From contig JARGNI010000017.1 of the NCBI GenBank assembly GCA_029213195.1, positions 44,977 through 108,976 of the forward strand: a DNA stretch of 64,000 bases, written 5' to 3'. Position 1 is the stretch's first letter. Every line of letters starts with the position of its first letter. The translations under genes were made by a program, and so were the position numbers. The stretch is from Verrucomicrobiales bacterium (GTDB lineage: Bacteria; Verrucomicrobiota; Verrucomicrobiia; Verrucomicrobiales; DEV007). The notes under the pieces were generated by a model. The model was not told the origin of the DNA and did not search any database. It worked only from the letters and a program-made list of their open reading frames with translations. Positions 1 to 8,177 of this stretch are shown one piece after another.

Positions 1-452
1 GCGAGCCCGATTGTCCACATCGCGATCTCCACCCCGATTCCGTGGACGAAAACCAGACCTGCCGGTCCCGCATTCTCCGGGAAAAGCTCCATCACGATGG
101 GCAAAGCCACAAAGCCGTAATTCTGAATCCCGGCACTGATGGAAAAAGTCCGCAGACCCTCCCCTTTCCGGATTCCCCCGATCCGGGCGACCACCCAGGC
201 GATCCCGATCGCGGAGACGACGAGGAGGAACCCAAGACCGATCGCCCAGAAGGCCGAGCTGACCTTCTCCAGTGCTGGATTCCCCGGAACGAGGGAGAGA
301 ATGAGACAAGGAAAGAGAAGATTCAGCCCGAGCTTCATCACCCCGACTTCGACATCCTCGCCCAACCAGCCCCTGCGATGAAAGAAAAAGCCGATGCCGA
401 TGACGAGAAAGACCGGCAGGGTCGCGGAGAAGATCGTGAAGTAGGAGGGCAT
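1..452 (-). CDS. AEC-family (auxin efflux carrier-like) permease, 3' part cut by window edge
   Basis: Translating the minus strand from the ATG at 452 gives an open frame of 150 codons that runs off the left edge. It begins MPSYFTIFSATLPVFLVIGI and is very hydrophobic, with alternating membrane segments at about residues 5-24, 37-58, 66-90 and 105-145. The segments LNLLFPCLIL and SAGIQNYGFVALPIV (about residues 43-52 and 106-120) match the AEC family pattern in which helix-breaking N/P/G residues lie in inner helices. AEC permeases export or exchange organic anions or auxin-like molecules across the inner membrane. The substrate cannot be told. Only the N-terminal half of a protein of usually about 300-320 residues is visible. 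Confidence 0.8.
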   Translation of the reverse strand, partial: MPSYFTIFSATLPVFLVIGIGFFFHRRGWLGEDVEVGVMKLGLNLLFPCLILSLVPGNPALEKVSSAFWAIGLGFLLVVSAIGIAWVVARIGGIRKGEGLRTFSISAGIQNYGFVALPIVMELFPENAGPAGLVFVHGIGVEIAMWTIGL

Positions 453-537
453 CAGTGGCGGGGCGGCTCAAGCGCCGGAAATCCGAATGGGGATCCGCGA
501 GGCATGAGTCAGGGAAACTTCGAGCTTCCTAATTCCG

Positions 538-999
538 TCATTCCTTCGGGATCTGGGTCTTTCGAGCCTTCGTCTTTTCCGAAGCTTTTCGATCTTCGAC
601 ATACCCCCGGAACATCAGGCCAAGTCCCCCAGCCATCATGATGATGAGGAGAAACAAATGGGTTCCCTTGATCGCCATGACCGGTCGAAAACGACTCACC
701 ACCTCGACCCCAAGAATAATCAGGCCCAAGGCAACAAGGACCCAGCCCCAGGTTTTCCTGACATCGAAAAAGAGCACGATGATCCCGATAAAAAGAGGGA
801 CGAGAACTACCCCCATCGAGGTGGTCTCCATCAGCCCCCCGCCGCCGCGACCACGAGAAATTGCGCCGGAAATCATTCCCATGTGACCGGTCGTAAATCG
901 GACCGAGTCAAAGAAGAGCCAGACACCGACGGCTGCGAGGGCAGCCCCAATGAGAAATTTGACTTCGCCGCCGGGACGTCCACCTGGGTTGAGTTCCAT
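538..999 (-). CDS. Small multi-pass membrane protein of unknown function
   Basis: A 153-residue protein with about four hydrophobic stretches: residues 13-30, 60-78, 84-101 and 110-130. A glycine-rich loop, with a run of G and R residues, lies around residues 45-55, and the C-terminal tail of about 25 residues is strongly basic and polar (KASEKTKARKTQIPKE). I do not recognise the family. The gene lies 85 bases upstream of the AEC permease on the same strand, so the two could be co-transcribed. The start is the first Met in the frame; no good ribosome-binding site is seen. Confidence 0.6.
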   Translation of the reverse strand: MELNPGGRPGGEVKFLIGAALAAVGVWLFFDSVRFTTGHMGMISGAISRGRGGGGLMETTSMGVVLVPLFIGIIVLFFDVRKTWGWVLVALGLIILGVEVVSRFRPVMAIKGTHLFLLIIMMAGGLGLMFRGYVEDRKASEKTKARKTQIPKE

Positions 1000-1158
1000 G
1001 CGAAGAGTAAAGCGCAGGAAAGGACGGGATTCAACCCTATTGGGCCTGCTGCTATACCCTGTTGAGTCGTCGACTTCCCCCTACTGAACTGAGTCAGGTG
1101 ACAATAAAATCAGGCAAGACCTGTCGATTCGATCGAACCAAAACCCTTTGCTGGCTCC

Positions 1159-1983
1159 ATGAGAAAACTCATTCTTCTTCTATCTTGCTCGGCGGCTTTT
1201 TTGTCCCCTTCCGTCGAGGCAGAGACTCCCCCTATTCGCCTCGCCGGTTCTGACACCCTCGGCGCCAAGCTCGTCCCGAATTGGATCGAGGCGTATCGAC
1301 TCGTTCACCCCGAGTTCGAATTTACGGTCTCTGCAGAAGGAACTTCCACTGGATTCACTGCTCTCGCGGAGGAACGTTGTGATATCGCCATGGCAAGCCG
1401 TCGCATCAAACCGTCGGAAAACTCCCGCCATCTAGAAAAACGAGGGCAACCCATCTCCTCGCACCTGGTCGCCCTTTCTCCGCTGGCTCTGATCGTTCAC
1501 GAAACAAATCCAGTGACGGATCTCTCCTTGGAACAAGTCCGGAAGATCTACGCAGGTCGAATCAAGAACTGGAAAGACGTCGGAGGACCAGATCTCCCCA
1601 TCTCGACCTACTCGAGAAACACCTCGTCGGGCTCCTACCTCACATTCCGAAATCTCGTAATGCGAGACTCGGACTTCAGCCCGGACCTTCAGAAACTCGC
1701 CGGTTGAGAACAACTCAACAGAGAGGTCGCCAAGAACACAGGCGGCCTCGGGTATGTCGGTCTGGCATACCTTGGCCAAGAAGGAATCAAGATGATCTCA
1801 GTAAATGGGATTTCGCCAACGAACGAAGGCCTTTCCGATTACCCCATCACTAAGCAACTCTATCTGCACACGGATAAAAAACCACATGAGGCAGTTCGAG
1901 AATTTCTTCTCTGGATCCTGAAATCAGATCAAGCGGCAAGAATCACCGAGAGGGTCGGGTTTTCCCTTCCCCCTTCGGACTGA
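1159..1983 (+). pseudogene. PstS-like phosphate-binding protein gene interrupted by one in-frame TGA
   Basis: The first part (1159-1707, 182 residues) starts with a clear signal peptide (MRKLILLLSCSAAFLSPSVEA). It then shows PstS-type features: IRLAGSDTLG, AEGTSTGF, DIAMASRRI, the IYAGRIKNWKDVGG segment, and YSRNTSSGSYLTF. The frame stops at TGA 1705-1707 but continues without shift to 1983. The continuation carries the expected C-terminal part: a GLGYVGLAYL segment and a final helix resembling EAVREFLLWILKSDQA. The full product would be about 274 residues, normal for this family. Such proteins bind phosphate in the periplasm for a PstCAB transporter or act as phosphate sensors; no pstC, pstA or pstB lies nearby. 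Either a pseudogene from one nonsense change, a sequencing error, or readthrough. Confidence 0.8.
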
Positions 1984-2005
1984 TTCGTGACGTGTTTCTC
2001 TCGAA

Positions 2006-3268
2006 CTACGAGAAGAAAGGCATGATCGGCTCACCGCCGTTGGCGACAAAGAACGGGCGACCGTTCGGAGCGAAGATCCGCTTCTCCAGGGGCAGTCCGA
2101 GTGCGGTTGCGATCGTGGCGCTGAAATCCTGTGGAGTTACAGGGTCTTCCTTCACCGAAATCGCCTTGTCGTCCGTTTCGCCATAGACTTGTCCTCCCTG
2201 GATACCGCCACCAGCGAGCATCGCGGAGAAACATCTTGGGTGGTGATCACGACCTCCACGGGCGTTGATCTTCGGGGTACGACCAAATTCCGTAGTCAGA
2301 ACAATGAGAGTCTCATCGAAGAGACCCTCGGCCTTGAGATCATCGATCAGGGTGGCGATTCCCTTGGAGAATCCATTGATCTTCCCGGGACCACGATTCC
2401 AGAGATCGCCGTGCATGTCCCAACCACCGTTGGTCACCCGGACAAATCGAACACCAGTCTTTACGAGACGCTTTGCGAGAAGCAATCCCTGGCCGAATCC
2501 GTTTCCGTAGGCATCCCGCTTCTCCTTCTTCTCCTTGGAGAGGTCGAAGACATCGAGGTCTTTTCCTTTGAGGAAATCGAGAGTATTGTCGTAGAACTGG
2601 GAGTAGGCCTGCACGTCTTCGGTCTGATACTTGTCGAGAAAGGACTGGTTGAATCCTTCCAGAGCAGCGAGACGCTCGTCCATTCGGGGTTTCTTCACGG
2701 GAGCCTTGGAGTTCGGCAGTCCCTTGCTGGGATCCCCAATCGGCAGCGGCGCGTAGCTCGCACCGAGGAATCCGGATCCCGGGCCTCCTCCGCCGACATA
2801 GATCGTGTCCGGAAGTTGCGGGTGCATTTTCCCGAGGGCTTTCTGCGCCCAGCCCCCCATGTTGGGGTGGCGGATCGCCGGGGTCTCCTGGTATCCCGTC
2901 TGCATCCAGTAGGAAGCACCTCCGTGAGCACCAGTCTTCTGCGTCAGAGAACGAACCACTGCGATGTCCTTGAACCGCTTCGCGAGATCCGGCATGTATT
3001 CACTCAGCTCGATCCCGGCCACGCCTGTGGAAACGGTGCCCGTTTGTCCCTGCGTCTCGGCACCCGGCTTGGGATCGAAGGTATCGAGGTGGGTCATGCC
3101 GCCCCCCATGTAGATGTAGATGACGTGCTTCGCCTTTCCTGCCGTGGTCGTCGCCGCCATGGCTTCGTCCATACTGGGCATCAGTGAAAGGCCAAACGCA
3201 GCGGCTGCGGTCTTTTCGGCAAAATGTCTGCGAGAAAGCGGGTCGAGGCTGAGGAGTTCTTTTTTCAT
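2006..3268 (-). CDS. DUF1501 family secreted protein (sulfatase-like fold)
   Basis: This 420-residue protein begins with a Tat-type signal (SRRHFAEKTAAAAFGLSLMP, residues 12-31). It carries family features in order: a YIYMGGGMTHLDTFDPKP segment near residues 51-68, a HGGASYWMQTGY segment around 113-125, GGWDMHGD near 280, and TEFGRTPKINARGGRDHHP around 328-346. DUF1501 proteins belong to the alkaline phosphatase/sulfatase-like superfamily and are abundant in Planctomycetes and Verrucomicrobia, nearly always beside DUF1549/DUF1553 proteins. Here the partner lies 55 bases upstream on the same strand (3324-5441), so the two form an operon. The exact reaction is not established. It is probably exported folded to the periplasm or cell surface. 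Confidence 0.9.
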   Translation of the reverse strand: MKKELLSLDPLSRRHFAEKTAAAAFGLSLMPSMDEAMAATTTAGKAKHVIYIYMGGGMTHLDTFDPKPGAETQGQTGTVSTGVAGIELSEYMPDLAKRFKDIAVVRSLTQKTGAHGGASYWMQTGYQETPAIRHPNMGGWAQKALGKMHPQLPDTIYVGGGGPGSGFLGASYAPLPIGDPSKGLPNSKAPVKKPRMDERLAALEGFNQSFLDKYQTEDVQAYSQFYDNTLDFLKGKDLDVFDLSKEKKEKRDAYGNGFGQGLLLAKRLVKTGVRFVRVTNGGWDMHGDLWNRGPGKINGFSKGIATLIDDLKAEGLFDETLIVLTTEFGRTPKINARGGRDHHPRCFSAMLAGGGIQGGQVYGETDDKAISVKEDPVTPQDFSATIATALGLPLEKRIFAPNGRPFFVANGGEPIMPFFS

Positions 3269-3323
3269 GGAATCAAAGTGGTATAACGGCGTGGTATGGA
3301 AAATGTTACGAGGAATTGAGAAA

Positions 3324-5441
3324 CTACTGGATGAACATGAACTCGTGCGAATTCAAAAGCGCCCAGATGAGGTCGGAGTAGTCGGCAGCCGAGCCCTGTC
3401 CCCCGCGAACGAGGGATTCGGCATAGTCACGATCCTGGGGAGCTGGCCGGCGACTGAGAATACTCAGGAAAACGACATCGATTCCCTCGTCATGACTGTC
3501 CTCGGCTTGAGCTGCCTGCACCACGGATCTCGATTTGGCGGTGAGGATCTGGTTGGTCATGCTCCCGTTCAGCAAGAGCATGACCTGAGGGATCGTCCCA
3601 TCCGTGTTGCTGTTCTCGATGAATTTCTTATCGGACTGTCCAAACGCATAGAGGAAGCTACCGACACCATTTGGCAGGCGCATCTCGGAAGCGCGAATCA
3701 TGACTGGCCCCTGCGCTTTTTTCCCCGATTCCGTCATCATCACGGCCGGATTCCCCAGGTTGTTGAAACGCCCGCGCAGTCTCTCCGCCTGGGCAAAATC
3801 GATCTTGCTCCAATCAGTGGCCATGATCTCCTTGTAGGGCTCGAGGACACGACGTTGTCGGCTTGAGGCTTCAGGTTTGGCCACGGACATCGCGACGAAG
3901 GAATCCCAGAGTTGTTCCGCGCTCATCCGGCGCAGCACCGGGGCGGGAAAGTGAAATTCTCCCTTGTCGATCATGTCCAGGGTCGGCGAAGCATGACACG
4001 CCTCTCGCTGATACGTCTGGGTCGAGTAGAGAATGGTAAGAAAGTCCTTCACGCTGTAGTCGACCTCTTTCATGAGCGACTCGAGGAACTTGAGTAGTTC
4101 GTAGTTCTGTGCCTGGCCATCGAGGTGCCCGGGGATGTTGTAGACCGGCTCGATCTGGGCAATGCCGAAAACGTGTTTCCAGAGACGGTTGACGACGTTG
4201 ACGGTGAATCGAGGATTCTTTTCCGAAGTTGCCCAATCGGCGAATGCTTCGCGAGGCGTGCCGTATTTTTCGAGATCGATGATGTCCCCGAAGTATGCCG
4301 CAGGCGAGACCTTGCCGTTGGGCTCTCCATCGTCATACTGGTAGTCGAAAGGAAGTCGAATCTGATTCTCCGCCCCATCTCCGATATACATGGCGTAGGC
4401 ATCAAGGAGAGAATTCACATCGTTCGCGTTCTTCTCCGCTTTCTTGGCCTGCTGCGAGAATTTCTTCTTCGCGGCGTTGATGCTGGCCATCTTCTCTTTT
4501 CCTGGGGTCTTCTTGAAATCCAGGTTTCCGAAGAAGGCCGCCATGCGATAGAAGTCCATCTGGTAGACATCCTCGAAGGGGTGATCGTGACACTGCGCAC
4601 AGGTGATTTCCGTACCAAGAAACGTCGTGAAGGTGTTCGACAAGTTGCAGAGTTCCATCCCGTAATCGGTCAGCAGATACCCTGTCGCTGGATTCTCCCA
4701 GAGGTAGCCCCGAGCCTGCAGCATCTCGGTCACGAACTCATTCCAGGGCCGGTCGTTCCGAACCTGGTCCTTGACCCAGTCCACATAGGCTCCGGACTTC
4801 AGGTTGTTGAAACCTCCCATGCTGATCCCATCCCGGATTCGGAGCAGGTCACTGTAGTAGTTGAAGAAATGACTGACGAAGGCCTCCGATTGGATGAGCT
4901 GGTTGATCAGGACCGCCCGCTTGTTCTTGTTCGGATTCCGGAGAAAATCGCGGGCCTCTTCGTAGGTGGGAATCCGCCCGGCGATATCGAGATAGATTCG
5001 ACGAAGAAACTGCTCGTCCGTCATCGGCGCGGTCGGATGCGTCATCTTCTCCATGTGGGCGAGACGAGCAAGCTGCTTGTTCCGCTCAGCGGAATCGAGC
5101 GCCTTGTTGGCCAGCACGGCAGCGCGCTCCTGCTTGATCTCAAGATTCGCTTCCTTAAGTCGCTCCCACACCATCTGGTCGATCTGGCGAGCGGCGGTGC
5201 GACGATCGATCGGAGCATTTTCCCGGACATAGCCGCGGTCTTTTTCACTCAGCTTGGTCACAGGAAACCGAACCTCCTGCCCGTTCTTCATCTGCAAGAC
5301 AACGATTTCCTGCTGGAAGCCGACCAGCTTCGCTTCGACTTCGCGTCCCTGGGTATCGGTCCAGGTGCGCATATCTTCCGCTTGAAGGGCGGAAGTGAGA
5401 AATACCAACAGGAGGAGAGTGGAGAGAGCAAACCGAGCCAT
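3324..5441 (-). CDS. Secreted SHD1 + DUF1549 + DUF1553 domain protein
   Basis: This 705-residue protein has a signal peptide (residues 1-21, ending in ALQAEDM). It is followed by an SHD1-like domain (about 24-75; RTWTDTQGREVEAKLVG and FPVTKLSEKDRGYV), a small SH3-like fold often found at the front of planctomycetal and verrucomicrobial secreted proteins. DUF1549 spans about 130-330. It includes the LDIAGRIPTYEEA segment and the CAQCHDHPF motif near residue 283, which resembles a haem c or metal site. DUF1553 covers about 400-690 (FTVNVVNRLWKHVFG, RRMSAEQLWDSF). It is transcribed just before the DUF1501 gene. The pair is usually linked to breakdown of complex organic matter, but no reaction is proven. 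Confidence 0.9.
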   Translation of the reverse strand: MARFALSTLLLLVFLTSALQAEDMRTWTDTQGREVEAKLVGFQQEIVVLQMKNGQEVRFPVTKLSEKDRGYVRENAPIDRRTAARQIDQMVWERLKEANLEIKQERAAVLANKALDSAERNKQLARLAHMEKMTHPTAPMTDEQFLRRIYLDIAGRIPTYEEARDFLRNPNKNKRAVLINQLIQSEAFVSHFFNYYSDLLRIRDGISMGGFNNLKSGAYVDWVKDQVRNDRPWNEFVTEMLQARGYLWENPATGYLLTDYGMELCNLSNTFTTFLGTEITCAQCHDHPFEDVYQMDFYRMAAFFGNLDFKKTPGKEKMASINAAKKKFSQQAKKAEKNANDVNSLLDAYAMYIGDGAENQIRLPFDYQYDDGEPNGKVSPAAYFGDIIDLEKYGTPREAFADWATSEKNPRFTVNVVNRLWKHVFGIAQIEPVYNIPGHLDGQAQNYELLKFLESLMKEVDYSVKDFLTILYSTQTYQREACHASPTLDMIDKGEFHFPAPVLRRMSAEQLWDSFVAMSVAKPEASSRQRRVLEPYKEIMATDWSKIDFAQAERLRGRFNNLGNPAVMMTESGKKAQGPVMIRASEMRLPNGVGSFLYAFGQSDKKFIENSNTDGTIPQVMLLLNGSMTNQILTAKSRSVVQAAQAEDSHDEGIDVVFLSILSRRPAPQDRDYAESLVRGGQGSAADYSDLIWALLNSHEFMFIQ

Positions 5442-5590
5442 GAGGGTCGATTCTATGATTTTTGAAAAGCGAGGTCACGCAAAAAATACCAGGGAAAACC
5501 TCTTCGATCCATCGCTCGGAAAACTCTCAATCTTTCGACGACAGCAAGCCCCAGCTCAATCGCTACTGAATCGACAATTGATGCTACTCA

Positions 5591-6376
5591 CTACACCTCC
5601 AGCTGCAACTCGTCCCAAGCCATCCGCACACCTTCCGGAAATCCCGGCTCCAACGCGGCGTAGTTGGCTCGACAGGAGAAGTGGGTCAGCCAGGTTTGAC
5701 CGATCTGCAGCTCCTCGGCAAGATCGATAGCTTCTCCGATCGAGAGGTGGGTCCAGTGCAACTCGGGCTGCAACCCATCGAGAATCAGAAGATCGACTCC
5801 TCGGATCAGGGTTTTTGTCTTTTCACTGAGCTCCTTGGCATCCGGGATGTATGCGAAGAGACGCTCCCCGGCTTTCTCGAAGAGAAACCCGATCGTCTCG
5901 ACTTTCCCATGCGTCACCGGCAGTGGATGAACGAGAAGATCTCCAACTTCGAAAGCCCCTTCGATGATTCGCGGGGCAATCTTCAGATAACCACGGTATT
6001 TGTTCATCCCGTCGAAAATGTAGGGGAAGGCCCCCTCGAGGCGGTTCATGCACTCGCTTGTCGCATAAATCTCCAGTTCATCGTCATCCCAGACCGTGTA
6101 TCGCCGCAGATCATCAAATCCCATGACGTGATCGCTGTGAGCATGGGTGAACAGCGCTGCATCCAGGTTCCGAATCCCGGCTCGCAGGCACTGCTGGCGA
6201 AAATCCGGACCGGTATCGACAATGAACTCGGTATCGTGGGTCTTCACATAGATCGAAGACCTAAGGCGTTGATTTTTAGGATCCTGGGAAGTGCAAACCT
6301 CGCAATCACACCCGATCACAGGCACTCCGATCGAAGTCCCGGTCCCAAGAAATGTAATTTGTGCGTTTTTGAACAT
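5591..6376 (-). CDS. MBL-fold metallo-hydrolase (PhnP / RNase Z-like)
   Basis: I place the start at the ATG at 6376, giving MFKNAQITFLGTGTSIGVP and 261 residues. The longer frame upstream overlaps recN antisense and reads like non-coding sequence. The protein shows the metallo-beta-lactamase core: TFLGTGTS at the N terminus, the HAHSDHVMGFDDL metal-binding motif (HxHxDH), PVTHGK, and a late His near HWTHLSIGEA. The CDCEVC stretch near residue 25 is a zinc-binding feature of PhnP-like phosphodiesterases. The likely role is hydrolysis of a cyclic phosphodiester or similar ester; the substrate is unknown. It is divergent from recN, with only 52 bases between the two starts. Confidence 0.88.
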   Translation of the reverse strand: MFKNAQITFLGTGTSIGVPVIGCDCEVCTSQDPKNQRLRSSIYVKTHDTEFIVDTGPDFRQQCLRAGIRNLDAALFTHAHSDHVMGFDDLRRYTVWDDDELEIYATSECMNRLEGAFPYIFDGMNKYRGYLKIAPRIIEGAFEVGDLLVHPLPVTHGKVETIGFLFEKAGERLFAYIPDAKELSEKTKTLIRGVDLLILDGLQPELHWTHLSIGEAIDLAEELQIGQTWLTHFSCRANYAALEPGFPEGVRMAWDELQLEV

Positions 6377-6428
6377 TGCACTTCTGAACAGTTTATGGCA
6401 GTTTCTGAAACACCAACCTGTCTCTGTA

Positions 6429-8069
6429 ATGCTCTCCATTTTAAAAATCAAGAACCTCGCCCTGGTTGATGATCTGACTTGGGAACTCGGACCAGGACTC
6501 GTCGGAGTCACGGGAACGACCGGTGCGGGCAAGTCGATGATCGTCGGCGCGCTCAAACTGATCCTCGGCGAGCGCGCCAATCATGATCTGATCCGCACGG
6601 GCGAATCCCACTGCAGCGTCGAAGCCATCTTCGAACTCTCCGGGAATCTCGACCAGGTCAATGCCCTCCTCGACGAATGCGGTCTCGATCCCTGCGAGGG
6701 AAACTCGCTCGTGGTCAAACGCGTCTTTGGCAATGGAAACAAGCAGTTTGTAAACTGCTCGCCCTGCACTCTTTCCGTCCTCAAATCGATCGGGGGGCTA
6801 CTCGTGGATCTCCATGGCCCCCACGAGCATCAGTCCCTCCTCTCCCAGGATCGACAACTCTCGATGCTCGATGCCTACGCCCTGGCCGGGAAAGAATTCT
6901 CAACCTATCGAAAGGCCTATCGAACCTGGCAACAGGCGTTGCATGAAAAGAAAGAATTCGACAGCACCCGGCAGGTCAGCGATCGCGAAATCGATCTGCT
7001 CCGATTCCAGGTGGAGGAAATCTCCGCTGCCGCACTGAATCGGGAAGAAGCTCTCGAGCTCGAATCCCGCTATCGCCAGTCGCTCAACAGCAGCAGGCTC
7101 GTCGAAAACGCGAACCAGGCGGTCGACTTGATCAGTGCCGCGGGCGCTAATCTCACCAATGCTCAACGATGTCTTCGCGAGCTGGAGAAATTCGACCCTT
7201 CCATTCTCGAACGCATTGCCGGCTTCGACTCCGCCCGGGTCGAGATCGAGGAACTCGAGGGCGTGCTGCGAGAATATCGAGACGACCTCGAGATCGATCC
7301 CGCCGAACTCGCGCAGATCGAGCGGCGCATCGACGAGATCGAGTCCCTGAAACGGAAATACGGGCAGACCGTCGAGGAGGTCCTCGACTATGAATCCAAG
7401 GCTCGAGAGCGACTTCACTCCGTCGATGGCCGGGAGGATGAGCTGGATCGACTCACCGAACAGGTGGATACAACCCGAAACGCCGTCGACAAGGCCGCTC
7501 GCGCCCTTTCCAAAAAGCGAAAGAAGACCGCGCCCGGATTGGCCAAAGAGATCGCCGCGCACCTGTGCGACCTCGGTTTCAATCAGTCCGTCTTTGAGAT
7601 CGAGTTCCACGACCTCGAGAGCCCGGGAGCCAAGGGTGGCGAGGAGATCGAATTTCTCTTCGGACCCAATCCCGGCGAACCGCTCAAACCGCTTCGCATC
7701 ATCGCCTCCAGTGGGGAAATGTCGCGCGTCATGCTCGCGATCAAGAGTGCTCTCGCCGATCAGGATCAAATTCCGTTGATGGTCTTTGATGAAATCGATG
7801 CCAATGTCGGTGGAGAAATCGCCGGAGCGGTCGGGAAGAAGATGGCCTTCCTGGGAGAAAGACACCAGGTCGTGGCAATCACCCACATGCCCCAGGTCGC
7901 CTCCCTCGCCCATCGGCACTTCCTCGTGACGAAGGTGGTCGAGAACGAGCAGACCAACTCCGGCCTGGAGTTGATCGAGGGACAAAAGCGAACCAAGGAA
8001 CTCGCGCGGATGCTGGGCGGAGTTGGCCCCGAGACCCTGGCTCTCGCAGCGAAACTGGTCGGAGTGTAG
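6429..8069 (+). CDS. recN: DNA repair protein RecN
   Basis: The start is set at ATG 6429 (MLSILKIKNLALVDDLTWEL), which matches the RecN family N terminus; the 46 residues upstream in the same frame do not. The product is 546 residues, normal for RecN. The Walker A motif GTTGAGKS is at residues 29-36. The middle is a long coiled coil (about 160-350) with repeated heptads. The ABC signature SGEMSRVML lies near 425, followed by the Walker B segment LMVFDEIDANVGG and the late THMPQVAS His switch. RecN is an SMC-like ATPase that gathers DNA ends at double-strand breaks for recombination repair. It ends 108 bases before the convergent aminopeptidase gene. Confidence 0.96.
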   Translation: MLSILKIKNLALVDDLTWELGPGLVGVTGTTGAGKSMIVGALKLILGERANHDLIRTGESHCSVEAIFELSGNLDQVNALLDECGLDPCEGNSLVVKRVFGNGNKQFVNCSPCTLSVLKSIGGLLVDLHGPHEHQSLLSQDRQLSMLDAYALAGKEFSTYRKAYRTWQQALHEKKEFDSTRQVSDREIDLLRFQVEEISAAALNREEALELESRYRQSLNSSRLVENANQAVDLISAAGANLTNAQRCLRELEKFDPSILERIAGFDSARVEIEELEGVLREYRDDLEIDPAELAQIERRIDEIESLKRKYGQTVEEVLDYESKARERLHSVDGREDELDRLTEQVDTTRNAVDKAARALSKKRKKTAPGLAKEIAAHLCDLGFNQSVFEIEFHDLESPGAKGGEEIEFLFGPNPGEPLKPLRIIASSGEMSRVMLAIKSALADQDQIPLMVFDEIDANVGGEIAGAVGKKMAFLGERHQVVAITHMPQVASLAHRHFLVTKVVENEQTNSGLELIEGQKRTKELARMLGGVGPETLALAAKLVGV

Positions 8070-8136
8070 GGAATCCGCGCTCTTCCTGACCCAACAGCAA
8101 GGCAACCCATCGCCCGCATCGATGTCGGAATCCAAC

Positions 8137-8166
8137 CTCGGAAAGTCCCTGCCACACCTTTCCGAG
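8137..8166. terminator. Hairpin between convergent recN and aminopeptidase genes
   Basis: A perfect 9-base inverted repeat (CTCGGAAAG at 8137-8145, CTTTCCGAG at 8158-8166) with a 12-base loop sits in the 108-base gap between the two convergent genes. It lies close to the end of the minus-strand gene (stop at 8178). No clear T tract follows on either strand, so it may be a weak two-way terminator or an mRNA 3' end stabiliser rather than a classic Rho-independent terminator. Confidence 0.45.
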
Positions 8167-8177
8167 AGTGAATGCAC

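Noticed and set aside
1705..1707. Selenocysteine codon in the PstS-like gene
   Set aside because: The hairpin includes the TGA instead of lying after it, PstS proteins are not known selenoproteins, and no selenocysteine machinery is visible in the window.
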